A DNA stretch of 64,000 bases from Kingdonia uniflora (lineage: Eukaryota; Streptophyta; Magnoliopsida; Ranunculales; Circaeasteraceae), in the NCBI GenBank assembly GCA_014058105.1, contig JACGCM010000465.1, forward strand, positions 186,001 to 250,000, written 5' to 3'. Every line of letters begins with the position of its first letter. Within the stretch, counting starts at the first letter, position 1. The notes beneath the pieces are model-generated. The model had not been told where the DNA came from and made no database searches. It was given only the letters and a program-made list of their open reading frames with translations. The position numbers and the translations under genes were made by a program. Below, piece by piece: positions 21,743 to 34,035 of the stretch.

Positions 21743-24700
21743 TCAGTGGTCGTCGCCCTCCGCATTGTCATCTGTATCTGCTAGTCCATCAAAAAAGGCA
21801 TCAAAATACCACGGACATTTTTCAGTAGACTCCCCCTTATCCTTATCCAAATTAGCTCGGGACTTTTGGTCAGCAATCATCTCCGGAGATAATCCCCATT
21901 GCCGAAGTTCTTCGTCAGTATGATGAACTGCCAAACTGTATTCTCCACCTGGTCCCAATTGCATCACTCTAAACTCGCAGTTCCCAAAATTGTTTAGAAG
22001 CTCAAATTGCTCGACTGTCCACTTAAACCATTTCATGAGGAAGACCCTTGATGTTAATCCGTGCGAGACAATAACGAGATTAATCTCCTCTGACGTATCT
22101 TGGTGAAGTCTGCTCATGTCTATGTCCCGCCACAAAGATTCCAGGAAACCTACAAAAAAGGAAAAAAAATAAAAAATAAAATAAACAAACATACAGATCA
22201 TTAATATTCTGGGATATTAATCATAAAATTAAAGTTCCTGTTTAAGAAAAAAGTGTTTTTCTACTATCAGATTCTAGCATTCACCAATAGATAGCCTTTT
22301 TCATATATCCTTTATTCTTTGCAATGCCAAACAGTCCAGCAGTAAGGTAGGGTAACACCTACCTGGAGGTCTAGGGTTCGATTCTCACCCATGGTGGGCT
22401 TAGAGGTTGGTATTATTATTAAGTCGCTGGCATTGTGTAATCCACAATACAAATTGAGAATAACCAAATTAGAAGAATAATACGAAGAACACACAAATTG
22501 GCAGGAGAATTGCCTTTTAGAGCTTCAATTGCTCAATTAATTTGATTACAATCGAATTACTCTCAAAACCCTAAGTCGCTCTCTTAAAACTTGGATTGAT
22601 CTAACATCATCTTCTCTTGCCTAGCCTTGCCCCTTTATGAGGGTTACAAGTTCCTAGTTACAAAACTAGGACAATTGTGTCCTTAAACGCCTAAAATAAT
22701 AGGTTGAATCGCGCCTCTGTTCGAACAGAACAAGTCTTTGTTCAAACAGAAAAAAAGAGTATTCGAACAGACTAAAAGTCTATTCGGACAGAACACTCAG
22801 ACAGGTGTTTCTTCGAATAGAAATAAAAGTCTATTCGAACAAAAAGGAGTCCAGACTTAAAAAAAAAGTCTAAATATGACCCAGATCCTCCTGGATCATG
22901 GCTGGGGAGCCTTGAGCTCCTCCTCAAGCTAGAACTGGAGATGTGGGAATGCGGCCATGCCCATTTGCATACTGTACCACTTCGACTTGCTAAGTAGTTG
23001 ACATTTCTTCCCAACTCGGAACGACTCAATACTACCCCGTCTTGTAGCATGAACTTTCCTCTCTAGAATACTATCCTCCTACAACAGATCTTCTTTTTCC
23101 ATCCATAAGTCATCAACTGACGGTAGGTGAGTGTCGATTGCAGAGTTTTCATCTAAAAGAGACGGCTCAAACAGCTTCAAATGCTCGGCATTAATCACCG
23201 AATACATCGTCATGAAAGGTGGCAAATCCAATCCACACTCACATACCTTGCCTTGCAGCAACTTCCAGCGAAACACACTACGCCCCTTGGGATCATAATA
23301 TCCTGCAACATACTTTGATGAAACAATAAGTTGTATCTGCATAGCTACCAACATAACAAAAGTAGTTGGCAATGGGGGTCAAGATAACCTATCAGCCATT
23401 TTATTGTCCACTTCCTTCTTATACTTGATAATCAAGAGGAACTGTTGGAGATACGACATCCACTTCATCTGGCGAGCTTGCTGTAGCTAAAAACTGGAAC
23501 GGTTTGTGATCAAAATGTACCACAACCTTTTCTTGTAACTTCCCCATTTTGGTGTGTTGCTTATGAGACGTTGTCATTGTAGACAACACTCTAGCCGACG
23601 TACCCTCTTAAACCGGTCGTACCAATAACACAAACTTACCACTCACATTAACCAAGCGCTTCGCCTGAGTCGCCGTTACTAAATTATTCGTGGTGACATG
23701 CTTCTTACAAGCATTGATATGGAACTTTTTTTCCTCTTTCACAAGACGATACTTGCAAGCTCTACAGTAATGAATCGCATCTCGGTCCCAAAGATAAGGG
23801 CTACCCAAGATGACCTGACACGTCACCTCGTCAATAAACCCTTTAGCGATCGCAAACTTGAATGTGCACTGCTTTGTGATCATCAAATCCGCATCTTTCT
23901 GAATCTACCCCACACCATACGGCTTAGGATGAGTTGTAGTATTCAAACCCATCTTCTTCACCAACGCCTCAAAAATCAAGTTTTTCTAACTACTCGAATC
24001 AACAATGGCCTCAACTAAGCTCTGTTTCACCTGAATACACCTGAATACTGACATAAAAAAGTTCTTTTAAACTCTCGTCCTCGGTAGCCGTAGTCTGCTG
24101 AAACATAAGTGTAAGCTTAGGATTCGGTTTATCTAAATCCGAGAGGTCAACAACCGTTGTGGCTAGTAAATATTTCTCCTTCTTGTTCTTCTCCTCCTTC
24201 GACCTAGGCTCCGAATGAAGTTTCCAACATTTATCTGAAATATGCCCACTCGCTTTACAATGAGTGCAATAATTCCCCTTAGACAAAGACCCTTCTCCTT
24301 TGGACTCTCCATTATGCTTATTTTTCCAACTAGACTTGTACCCCGACCTGTTCATGACATTTTCTATATCACTCTTCAAGTACTTGCCTTCACGGTAGCA
24401 TCTTCGATATTGGCCACATAAAGAGCTTGAACTTTCTTCTAATGGACTCCGACAAACCCCCCTGTGTACTTCATGAACACCTCATACTCGTCCACATCGA
24501 TGTCCAAAACCAAAGCTTGGTTATGAAACGCCGTAGTATACTCTTGTACGGATTACTCAGACTTTTGGCACAAATTATGTCATTTGAACCATCTCTCTTG
24601 CTCATACCCAATCAGATATAATTGTTTTCTCACTAATACCTTGAATTCCTTCCAACTCAAACTTCTTACTTCGTGACGTTTTCGATAGGATTTCCACCAC

Positions 24701-27063
24701 ATGAGTGCATGACTTGCGAATTTTAATGTAGAAAAACATATTTTATGAGTATTGGAGTATTCGTAAACGAAAAAATAAGTTTTTAACCTATCTAACCAAT
24801 TATCCAACTTCTCGGCATCGATTGAACTGTCGAATACCGGGATTTATTGACTTACCAATAACCGATCGCTCCTCGACGGATTTGGCATCACTAGAATCAC
24901 TATCTACTTCCTCGGTACCCCCGTCTCTATCCCCCTCCACAACCCCTTTCTTCTTCGAGCGTACTCGCCGTTTCACCGAAGCGGAAGCATTCGCGAGGTT
25001 CGTAAGACGTAATTGCTCTACCAACTCCCCTAGAGTAGTAGTTAGGTCAAAAACTTTCGTTTCCAACTTTGTGAGTCGGTCATCAGAATTGCCCATCTCC
25101 AAATTTTGCCTTCTTCGAGTTAGCTTTTCGGTGAAACTTTAACGGACTCACTAGGTTCTCCTTCGTTTGCTTAAGTTGGTCACGTGTAGAAACCATAAAC
25201 CACAATCTCCCCAAGAATCGTTACTGGAAAACTGATACCACTTAATCCACAATATGAATTGAGAATAACCTAATTAAAAGAATAATATGAAGAACACACA
25301 AATTGGGGAGAAAATTCCCTTTTAGAGCTTCAATTGTTCAATTAATTTGATTGCAATCGAATTACTCTCAAAACCCTAAGTCTCTCTCTCTCAAAACTTG
25401 GATTGATCTAACATCATCTTCTCTTGCCTAGTTTTGCCCCTTTATGAGGTTACAAGTTCTTAGTTGCAAAATTATGACAATTATGCCATTAAACGCCTAA
25501 AACAATAGATTGAATCGCGCATCTGTTCGAATAGAACAAGTCTTTGTTCGAATAGAAAAAAGTGTATTCGAACTCTCTTTTATTTCTATTCAAAAAAACA
25601 CCTATCTGAGTGTTCTATTCGAACAGACTAAAAAGTCTGTTCAAATAAACTTTAAAAAAAGTCTAAAAATAACCCAAATCCTCCTGGATCATTGTGCCAC
25701 CGTGCCCGATATTGTGGTTTGCGGGCAGCTACACGACCCTAGAGGATCTAGTCGGGAATTGACGGCCTGGCAGTGGCCCGAATACTTCTAGTGAAAAAAA
25801 AGAAAAAAAGAAAAAAGTGAAGTCTTTTATACAGCTATATAATATGTAAGAGACAAGTCGTAATGTTTGACAGGGGCAAATAAGTAAGCACATTCCCGAA
25901 GTTGATTTTGGGACTGCTGTTTTTGTGCTAGAACTAAAGAATCATGGCCATGGGGTTGAAGGTGGGAGTGGGGACACAAAATTGCAAATCGAGATGCAAT
26001 CTCACAAGTCACAATCACATACAAAAATTCTAGCAAAACCCGAGTAAGGTATTTGATGTGTTCTTAAAGAAAATTGTGTCAACAATCACATAAAATCTCT
26101 GATTGATAATAGGGGGGATACGTATCCTACAATCATAACAAGGCATTGTAAATAAAAAGAACAGTATTAGTATAATTATTAAGAGGACACCGTTCAGATT
26201 CTGTGTCCATATTTTTCTTTTCTCAATTCTTAGTTAAGCGAGGACATAATAAGATGTGAACCTAAACATCCATGCTACAAAAAGAAAGAATTGAAATCAG
26301 AATCCATTTTCTAATATATTACAGTACGGGGGTGAAGATATGCTTTTTTGAATAAAAGATTTACACTATAAACACATCTTTTCGCAACAAGCTCCGCAAC
26401 TTAAATCGTAATATTATAAATTTCTGAACTAGGACTAATATTTTTCTTTTTTTCATTTTTTTTTTATGGATTTCAATCATTGAAAGCACATCATTTTAAG
26501 GCTCGAGCATCTAAATAACTTTAATTTCCAACTACATTAATGGTTAACTATCAGATATCCCAAAGTAAAGAATGTATGTAGAGAAATGTAAACAAAAACA
26601 AGTTCTTACTAGAAACTCGATCAAAGACATCTGCCGCAGATTCGCCATCGGGGAACCGAAAGAAGAATCTCCCAAATCTCTCTCTAGTTTGTTTAACAAC
26701 CTTCATTCTCTCCTCAACTTGAAAATTCCCAAAATCTTGTTCTCTAACTCTACATTCTTCTCTGACACCAATAATCCTCTCCTTTGGGAATGATCTCCCG
26801 ATCTCGCGGAGTGTCGACCGGGTTCGCTCATAAGGAGAGACGTAGAAATAGACCTTAGAGTTGTTTGATTCGCCTTGTTCAGAGATAACGTTACGGATGT
26901 TTTGTCCGGCGAGACGAGCTTGGGTTAGGCCAAAGGGGGTTAATGGGATCTTGTAATCTGGTGTTGTGGTGTATGCTGAGTAATCAAGGTTACCTTGGCT
27001 TTCGCCATGACGTACTAGGATGATTCTCTTTGGGAGAGTTCTGTATTGTGATTTCTGAATCAT
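21743..27063 (-). CDS. Phosphoglycerate-mutase-like protein AT74 type (histidine phosphatase family)
   Basis: Two exons: 27063-26610 and 22149-21743, joined across a Ser codon (A plus GT); donor GTAAG, acceptor TGTAG. With ATG 27063 the product has 286 aa. The open frame extends to ATG 27306, adding 81 Ser/Arg-rich residues that might be a transit peptide. Relatives start close to 'LPKRIIL', so I prefer 27063. 'RHGES' with the phosphorylated His at residue 19 and 'VSHGLTSRVFLMKWFKWT' with the second catalytic His (about residue 181) define the branch-1 histidine phosphatase fold. 'FYVSPYERTRSTLREIG' and 'REECRVREQDFGNFQV' are hallmarks of the plant AT74 group. Substrate is not known for this group. 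It converges with the transporter gene. The 4.46-kb intron holds a Ty3 insertion in the same orientation. Confidence 0.92.
22330..22437 (+). repeat. Possible tRNA-derived SINE fragment
   Basis: Contains a B-box-like GGTTCGATTC (22375-22384) and a simple TTATTATTA stretch at 22411-22420, before the Ty3 insertion site. The A box is not clear. Confidence 0.3.
22438..22898 (-). repeat. 3' LTR of the intronic Ty3 element
   Basis: Contains four TTCGAA cores plus degenerate versions between 22711 and 22850. Pairs with 25243-25691. Confidence 0.85.
23079..23372 (-). pseudogene. Ty3 integrase remnants joined by deletion
   Basis: The segment reads 'KLLQGKVCECGL' (integrase N-terminal region) directly followed by 'DLPPFMTMYSVINAEHLKLFEPSLLDE' (C-terminal end). 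The corresponding parts of the longer relative lie at about 57800 and 56680, so roughly 1 kb holding the zinc finger and catalytic core is absent. Confidence 0.75.
23608..24379 (-). pseudogene. Ty3 protease and gag zinc knuckle
   Basis: 24379-24011 carries a Lys-rich segment and the knuckle CTHCKASGHISDKCWKLH, a complete CCHC. 23886-23608 carries the region after the protease active site ('DEVTCQVILGSPYLWDRDAIHY'). Stops and shifts separate them. The order agrees with the relative at 59268-60227. Confidence 0.75.
24580..25102 (-). pseudogene. Ty3 gag fragments
   Basis: 25102-24800 is a charged N-terminal gag segment with 'DDRLTKLETKVFDL'. 24807-24580 carries the Retrotrans_gag core 'MDNWLDRLKTYFFVYEYSNTHKICFSTLKFASHALMWWKSY'. 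The two overlap in different frames, showing a frameshift. Confidence 0.75.
25243..25691 (-). repeat. 5' LTR of the intronic Ty3 element
   Basis: Partner of 22438-22898, with four TTCGAA cores between 25526 and 25650. Confidence 0.85.
25697..26609. other. Remainder of the AT74-gene intron
   Basis: AT-rich, no recognisable gene. One GC-rich patch at 25694-25790 flanks the insertion. Confidence 0.45.
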
Positions 27064-27309
27064 ATCTCTCTCTGTTGCTGGGGAAATAGGATCTCTCTGT
27101 GTGCTTGTTTGTGGTTTTATACACTTGCTTGGAATAGGATATCCAAGCGTATCAGATCTGTTATTTTGGAAAACTGATTTTTTCAATTTGAGGGACTGGG
27201 AATGGGAGGGAATCTGGGATCTGTTGAGTAATATAATAATACTCCGGGACTCACTACGGCAAAAACGTGAATACGTCCACGTGTATTGTGTATTCGGCGC
27301 TACCAACTT

Positions 27310-27747
27310 CTCTTAATAATTTTTAGTGTATCTTATTCATCATAAAATTACAGTTATTTATCTATATTGAGAACTAAGTTTATTATCATGTGAAAAATAC
27401 ATTATCAGTCATACGCAATTGTTGCATTCACATGCCTTCAGCAGCTTCAACTAATACATCAAGCCATCCATACAGAAATGGACTAAGATTCACTATTATT
27501 TTTAAGGAAATCAAAAGCACATATGGACGATTTTAATTTTTAAAAGTTCAAATGCACTTAATCCCAAATCGTGAGGACCTTGCCAAACCACATACTGAAT
27601 TTAGTCAAAGTAAATCTTTGCGAGTGGCCCTGTTGGTGGTGAATCGAACTTAGGACATTTGTTGGTGGTGAATCGAACTTAAGACCTCTGCTTATGTGTA
27701 TGGGAGTTGTTTTTGTCATCCACAAAAATTACCACTTCTAAGAACAT
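27310..27747. other. Upstream flank of the AT74 gene with a short tandem duplication
   Basis: A 29-bp unit starting TGTTGGTGGTGAATCGAAC occurs twice (27631-27659, 27660-27687, one or two differences). Promoter elements are not clear. Confidence 0.4.
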
Positions 27748-28282
27748 TTGTCACGCCCCAAAATCCAGTAATTGGTAGCTAGACCAATTACTGAGATTCG
27801 AGGATGTGCAGGTCGGGGAATCCAAAGATTCGCCCCACGAACAACCGAGCCGTAGACAAATTTTGGCCCAGTCATTCACAATAGTATCACAACAGAGTAA
27901 TAAGGAAAAACAGAAACAGCGGAAGACTAAGATAACAATATCTAAACGTAAGATTTTACAAACCTCTACGCAGCAAGCCCAACAGTAACAACTGGAGAAT
28001 GAGCCTCCAGCTCAGCTCCCTAAAAATTACCACAACAGCAACTAAAACCTGAAATAACCTGCCACTGAAAGGGGGATGCGAGAGTGAGCAAACAACGAGC
28101 TCACTAACTCCCAAGAATAGCTAAGCGATTATACTAACCAATGAGATAGATATAAATATTAATGATAATAGGATATAATAATATCTAACGATAAACAATA
28201 TATATATAAAAATATATATAGGAAGCCTAATAGGTATCTAATAGGTATATAACTAGTTTAATGATTATATGTAACTATACTA

Positions 28283-28328
<46 letters not shown>

Positions 28329-31300
28329 TCGAGCAAATGAGTGCTTAGACCATAACTACACTCTAGTCCCTAGGACTACTAATACTAACTACACTCTAAT
28401 CACTACTGTGGCCCTCAATGCCACAAACAACTAACCTACCTCAGAAACACAATCACACTCGAGGATAAACACCATCGGCTCACAATAATCCAACAGGGTA
28501 CCTAAACCCCAACCAGGCACAACCCCGAAGCTATCACAAGCTAAGCGAGATCGCCCACAACCAAATACCAGCCTAAAGCTCAAAGCAACCAACCAGACTA
28601 ATTAACTTAATAAATTACTTAGATACAGAAGAGGGAGGAATAGATACAGAGAGGAGAGGAATATGCAGAAAGAAGATGAATCTAATTACACTGCAAATCA
28701 ATTAGGAGAAGAGGAATTAAGATAGGAGTAGAAGAATATGATGAACTAGGATAATCCCATAATTATCCCAATGCAATCATATGTTATGATGATGATATGA
28801 TGGAGAAAGATAATCTTATGATTATTCCAAGTGCAGAAGATTCGATATTAAACATAATGCAGAAAGGGTTAAGGATTTCTATCAGAAGAACCTACGAATT
28901 GGAAGTATGCAGAGATGCAATGATATGTTTGATGATGATGATGATGATGACGTGTTATGATATGATGAAGTGGGATAGTCCCATACCTATCCCAACGTTG
29001 AAGGATTTAGAGATGTCAACCCAAAGGGCTAGCCCCCATGACTAAAGTGGGCTGACAACTGCTAAAGAAGGATTACCTTAAATAGATCATGATTGGATAC
29101 AAGGGTACGATGTACTGTATTAGCTCGACCAGACTATGAGGATATTACATCAATTTATCTAATCCCAAGGAGCCAACGTCCAAACTATATTCATATTCTG
29201 AGGCATTTCAACCACCAGGATAACCCCTGTACCGGATTGTAAATACTGTCTCATACCATCCCACACTCCCGAATGGGTGACTAGGTATAATAGTATCCAT
29301 CCTGGACCCACCTTCTATTTTAACCGGATTAAGGAATCCCTGAACCTCTCGAGGGTCAGCCGATGCGGAGTTATTTATGTATCTGATCCCAATAAGATAA
29401 GAGAATATCATCTATGGATGTGATCATGATCCTAGAGATTGAAACATAACTACCGTCAACCCGACAGTACACACAGGATAACCACCTGGCTGAGAGCGTG
29501 GCAACCAAAACTAACACAGATGCCCACCTGTGACTCAGTTGCACCATCTGAGCCTAGATAAAATAACAACTTAACCGTCACGACATCTAAACAATATCAG
29601 TCTCTAAGATTCCTTAAAGAAACATGATTACCATCAAGTGTTACAGTACTCTAGCTGTCAACACAGACTAGTACTCATGGGATGACCTACAAGTGTCCAA
29701 CAAGTAGTCAACAATCCCCAATAAAAGAACTGCCTTACAATCCCCTAATCATGTACACAAGTCACCAGCACAGATGTGCAAGAACCCACTAGGCATGTCT
29801 ACACCCAAGGATACGATGGTCCACCCCGGCAGATTCTAACATCACGGGTGATGTACAACTTCATAAACCACCTGACTAATCAAAGCCTGCCATGCACGAA
29901 CTCCTAGATGACGAAACGTTACACATCCCTATATATAAGCCTCATCCCACAGATAGAAGGCTTAACGAGTAAGCTCTACTAGCTCTAAGAATCATGATGA
30001 CAATAAGTATCACAACACGATAAGCAAACAATCCTAAGGCAAACTATCAGAAGTTGAACACCCATAACCAACTACCACGGACAAGCCATCTGCATGCCAC
30101 CAACAACTAACGGTCTAGGAGATACCATACTCCCACATGGAATCCAACATTCCAAACAACCATCAATCACAACGACAGTGCTCAAGGGCCAGGCCTCAAG
30201 AACACAGAGTATACCTAGACTAGTCCTAAGACTAATCAAAATAATAGCAGGCAAGAGGACGAGCTCCGAATCGAAGACCATGTCTTATTGAAGCTATGTC
30301 GCCCTAAGACTACCCTAGAACCAAGTTCAGCAACCCAAACTAACCAAGGTACTATACTATAAGGTGAGAACTATAGTCTCTGAACTACACTATCTCAGAG
30401 AAATGGCGGCTAAACCACACGCCGTCCATAAGTCTTTACAAATCGTCAAACCAAGTTACTAGTGCCTTGAAACAAGCTGGGCACCCTAATAACTAACCAA
30501 CAATACCACACTCAATATATTATATATATTCCACACTCAATATATATTATATATATATATAGCGACGCTGATGCGTCGCAACATACAGAAAAATGCCTTT
30601 GCTCTCAACCTCAACGAAGAAAGGATTCGTGATAACCACCCTCAATAAAATCGGTCTAAGAGGAATCTCATGAGTCATCGTCATGTCCACGACAACAGAG
30701 AATAACCTCCTCTGGCTAATCATAACCTACAGGTTCTATCTAGTAACTAAACTCACATTGTTGCGGGTTTTACTAACCTACCAAATCCTTAAGTATTCTC
30801 GCCTAAGGTATGTTAAACGAATAACCTGTAAAAGTGTCATAAGCAATTAACCTTATACTAACCTAATCACATATATAATATGTTATGCTAGGCATTTCTA
30901 TAACTCACGAATCAAGATAATAATCTAGTTATTCAGGAAGAATAAACTCGCCTGTAACCCAATGCAATACTCCAGCAGAATCAATCCGAGCAAGGAACCC
31001 GAAGCTCCAATGACAGCATCTCGCGGACATGCCACCCGAATCACGGAACAACCCAACCGCAACACAGCAGCCATCGCAACAACCCAGCCAACACCACCAC
31101 CGTCAAACCCAACACCTGCAACCATCACAACTCCGTAAATCAATAATACACCAAATAATCACAACCAACAACCAAACCCAATACCTGCGATAATCGCAAA
31201 CGCCGCAAACCCCAAGTCACAAACCCTAAATCAACCCACGAAATCGCCGCCACCGGCCAAGAATCAATCACACCTCATCGCCCCACAACGACGATAAGCC

Positions 31301-32416
31301 CAATCAAACACCACCTCCAAACACCCAAATCTTCCAACAATCGCAACCCACAATCAAACCCAATACCTACGATAATCCTAAAGCCTAAGCCACAGCTCAA
31401 CAATCCAACACCTGTAATAATCACCACTCCTCAATTCAGCAATTACCCCAATCACAAAACCCAATATCAACCCACCATCACAAACCCTAGAAATCAAACC
31501 CTACGCCGAATCAAGAGAAATTGACGGAATGGGAATCGAGAATTACTCACCAAGGATAGGAGTGAAGATCGCGACAAAGCTCGGCGAAGAATCCGCGATC
31601 GAAGGGGAAGATTGGATCAAGAGTTTGGAGGAGAGGGGAGGATTTGAGCTTGGGAAGGATTTGGGTTAATTTTGGGAGAGGAGAGAGAGAAAAAAAAAAG
31701 TTTTAAAACAACCCAAAACCCGGTTGGCAAAAAAAAAGAAAAGCAGATTTTACTATTCATCAAAAAAATATTCGAATATTTTTTCCCTGCCCAAAAATAT
31801 TAGAGTAAGAAAAAAATCCTGTAAGGAAATATTTGAGTAAAATAGAAAAATATTCGAACAGAGGGAATCTTTTCTGACTGTGAATAGAAACAGTAAGAAG
31901 GAAACCCCTGAAAACCCAACGGCCAACCCCGGACACCCCGGAATCATACCAAGCCACCGACATCACCACACAAATACTACTACAAACCCAACAAAGGTTT
32001 CCCAAGGTATAAACACCACCTCCACCGCCTCACGGCCACCAAAACGCCTAATCCCTCAAAAAGGAATTTTTGCTCGAATAACTTTAAAAACCTATCGGCC
32101 AATCCAACGGCTCACTGGAACCACACCAAACCACAAACACATCAAAAAAATATCACCACCAACCCTTCTAGGGGTTCCCAAGGCCACAACGCCACCTCCT
32201 CCTCTGAATAACCACCGTACCACCGCAACTACATAAAAAGAATCTAACATACAAAACCTGCCGAAAGGAATTAATGGATGCATAATGAATGAAAAAGTAC
32301 ATGCGGAATATATACGAAATATATGTGCGGTACTTAACGTGGAGAAATAATAATAATAATACTTACTAATAAATAAATAAATAAATAAAAAATAGCCCAA
32401 AAATCTGGGACATTAC
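27748..32416. mobile_element. Large non-coding repeat, class uncertain
   Basis: The left end TTGTCACGCCCC and right end GGGACATTAC are flanked by AACAT (27743-27747 and 32417-32421). The ends are inverted relatives of each other (TGTCACGCCCC against TGTAATGTCCC). No transposase or retroviral domain is found over 4.7 kb; all frames are short. Simple repeats occur inside: (TA)n near 28287-28324, GATGAT near 28932-28949, and (AAAT)n at 32368-32391. A non-autonomous large retrotransposon derivative or TIR element is possible. Confidence 0.45.
28287..28324. repeat. (TA)n microsatellite
   Basis: About 19 uninterrupted TA units. Confidence 0.85.
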
Positions 32417-33053
32417 AACATATCCAACGAATTTTTTAGAGAAAGAACAGTTTGCCAAAATCTGTCACTCGAAGACTACCCACGCATTTGCTGGATAAAC
32501 GCGTATATACTCTCCTAGGGACCAAGACTCCCTTTTATTGAAGATGTTCTAAGCTATCAATTGCTGAAGTTCAAGCTCAACAAATGCAGGTAGCAAAAAC
32601 AGTGTAACTACAACTAATACGGTTAGCAAAAATCATGCAACAGCTACCAGTAGTGTAGCCTTCAAAGAGAAATATCAGCTCCCAAACTTAAGTAATGTAT
32701 CAAACATAATCTCATATATTACTGCAGAGAACAATATAAATACAACCAACAGGAAAGAAGGGAGTTAAAGATGTTTTAGAAATTTATAAATAACCAACAA
32801 AAGTTTAACAATTTAAAGGCTTATAAAGCCAGAAATCTTAACCATCCACGGGAAAAATGAACCAAATTATCGAGTGGCTTAGGTTCTTGCAAAATAAAAC
32901 AAATAAATATACTCCACAGCAGAAGTCCCAATATTTGCCTCAAGTCTGGGATAAATTACTCCTTTGGTAGTTTTTACCCTAGCAAAGCACTACATATATA
33001 ATATCCATAGAATCCATTAAGTCAGATGGCCCTGATGAATGAAAGGCAAGGAT

Positions 33054-33325
33054 CTAACTATACAGATCATCTTCTTCAGCAACTGCAACAGGAGCTACAA
33101 ACGCATCAAAAGCAGTGGCAAATCCAACTTCAGCTTCTGTAAACCGGAACTCACTACCCAACCCCCTCGACTGTTGCAATGTCTATGCAAATGCCTGGTA
33201 CTTGCGGATGTCAGCTTCTCTTACACTCCTACGTGCAAACTTCATTGACTCCTCAAAGTGAGCGGTTGTGATCTCTGACATTTCATCTTCAATGTCCTCT
33301 TCCATTGCCTCAGGATTCTCTGTCG
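33054..33325 (-). pseudogene. CDC48: CDC48 (p97 AAA ATPase) C-terminal fragment
   Basis: Reads '[13 protein letters not shown]', '[24 protein letters not shown]', a stop TAG, then 'TLQQSRGLGSEFRF' and the acidic tail 'EEDDLYS' before a stop at 33056-33054. This is the conserved last part of plant CDC48, a hexameric ATPase that unfolds ubiquitinated proteins. Everything upstream (both ATPase domains) is absent: sequence beyond about 33325 belongs to an unrelated gene fragment. The in-frame TAG replaces a Gln codon. It is a relic. Confidence 0.88.
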
Positions 33326-33343
33326 GCGAATATAACATTTGGT

Positions 33344-34035
33344 CTACAATCTCAGCCTACAATCTTTGTTTATTAGTTTCTGAAGGGCTGCCTTTGCCTC
33401 CTCCAAAGTTTCCATAGGATTTCCCACCTCGAATGATATTCTCTGAATGTTGAACTGCAAAAAAGGGCCAAAATGAGGGGATATAGATGATAATGCTAAA
33501 GGGTGACAAATAGTGAAAACCACTGCAAAGTGGGATATATTACACTTGGTTCTTATTTTGCAGTGTTTTCCACCACCACCTTCCTCCTTCCTTCCCCTAT
33601 TTGCCTTGTTCCCAAGTAGGCCAATCTCTGATCAGTTCTTTTGGTGTGGTGAAGGAATGTTCATGAAATTATGAACAGAGAAAGGAAGAGAAGTATTTGT
33701 GCACCTTGTCGTACCCTGATATAGACTCCCCTGCTGTCTATGGATATCAGAGCTGCATCGTCTATCTCAATTTTAATGGATAAAAACTCTTTAAGCGGTT
33801 TAGAGAAAATTACATTGAGTTCCTACAGAAGAGCAAATTCTAATTCATCATAGACTCACACAGAACATCATGTACCCTTCACAACATCAATTGACAGACA
33901 ATTTAGGCATTGAGGAACCTTACCTTTAGATTTTTCTCCCCTCCATTGATTGCAATCCTATCAGGTTAAAGAGTTTCATATTCCTTGACATCTACCCAGG
34001 CCACGGTACCAAAACCTCCAATGAAATATATATCA
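33344..34035 (-). pseudogene. Pyridoxamine-5'-phosphate-oxidase-like protein, last three exons
   Basis: Exons 34035-33924, 33822-33697 and 33454-33344. They read 'YFIGGFGTVAWVDVKEYETL', stop TAA, 'PDRIAINGGEKNLK'; then 'IFSKPLKEFLS..IEIDDAALISIDS.G.YIRVRQGAQ'; then 'FNIQRISFEVGNPMETLEEAKAALQKLINK'. I assign it to the plant chloroplast FMN-binding split-barrel/PNPOx-like family (At1g51560/At3g21140 type) from memory, so the name is less sure than the exon structure. Introns are kept, so it was copied as DNA. The middle exon has lost its GT donor (CAA followed by ATACTT) and the first has a nonsense codon: a pseudogene. The upstream half is missing. Confidence 0.7.

Larger units (their letters stand above)
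22438..25691 (-). mobile_element. Internally deleted Ty3/gypsy element in the AT74-gene intron
   Basis: LTRs 22438-22898 and 25243-25691. Target-site duplication TTGTG (22433-22437 and 25692-25696). In element orientation it starts TGATCC and ends GGATTA. A primer-binding site TGGTATCAG follows the 5' (right) LTR, fitting initiator Met tRNA. Gag, zinc knuckle, protease and the very end of integrase are recognisable; reverse transcriptase, most of RNase H and the integrase core are missing. It is related to the element at 56007-61530. Confidence 0.9.

Noticed and set aside
22711..22850. TTCGAA motifs considered as heat-shock elements
   Set aside because: Heat-shock elements need TTCnnGAA spacing; here TTC and GAA are directly joined.
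30562..30580. GC hairpin (7-bp arms GCGACGC/GCGTCGC) in an AT-rich stretch
   Set aside because: A single short stem without a neighbouring gene; no terminator or origin role can be argued.
31880..32236. 118-codon Pro/Thr-rich plus-strand frame
   Set aside because: Low-complexity composition (ACC, CAC repeats) inside a non-coding repeat; no domain.
32417..33050. Search for a Helitron 3' end (hairpin plus CTRR on the minus strand) below the CDC48 fragment
   Set aside because: CTAGGGACC...TCCC near 32515 has only a 4-bp stem; not convincing.
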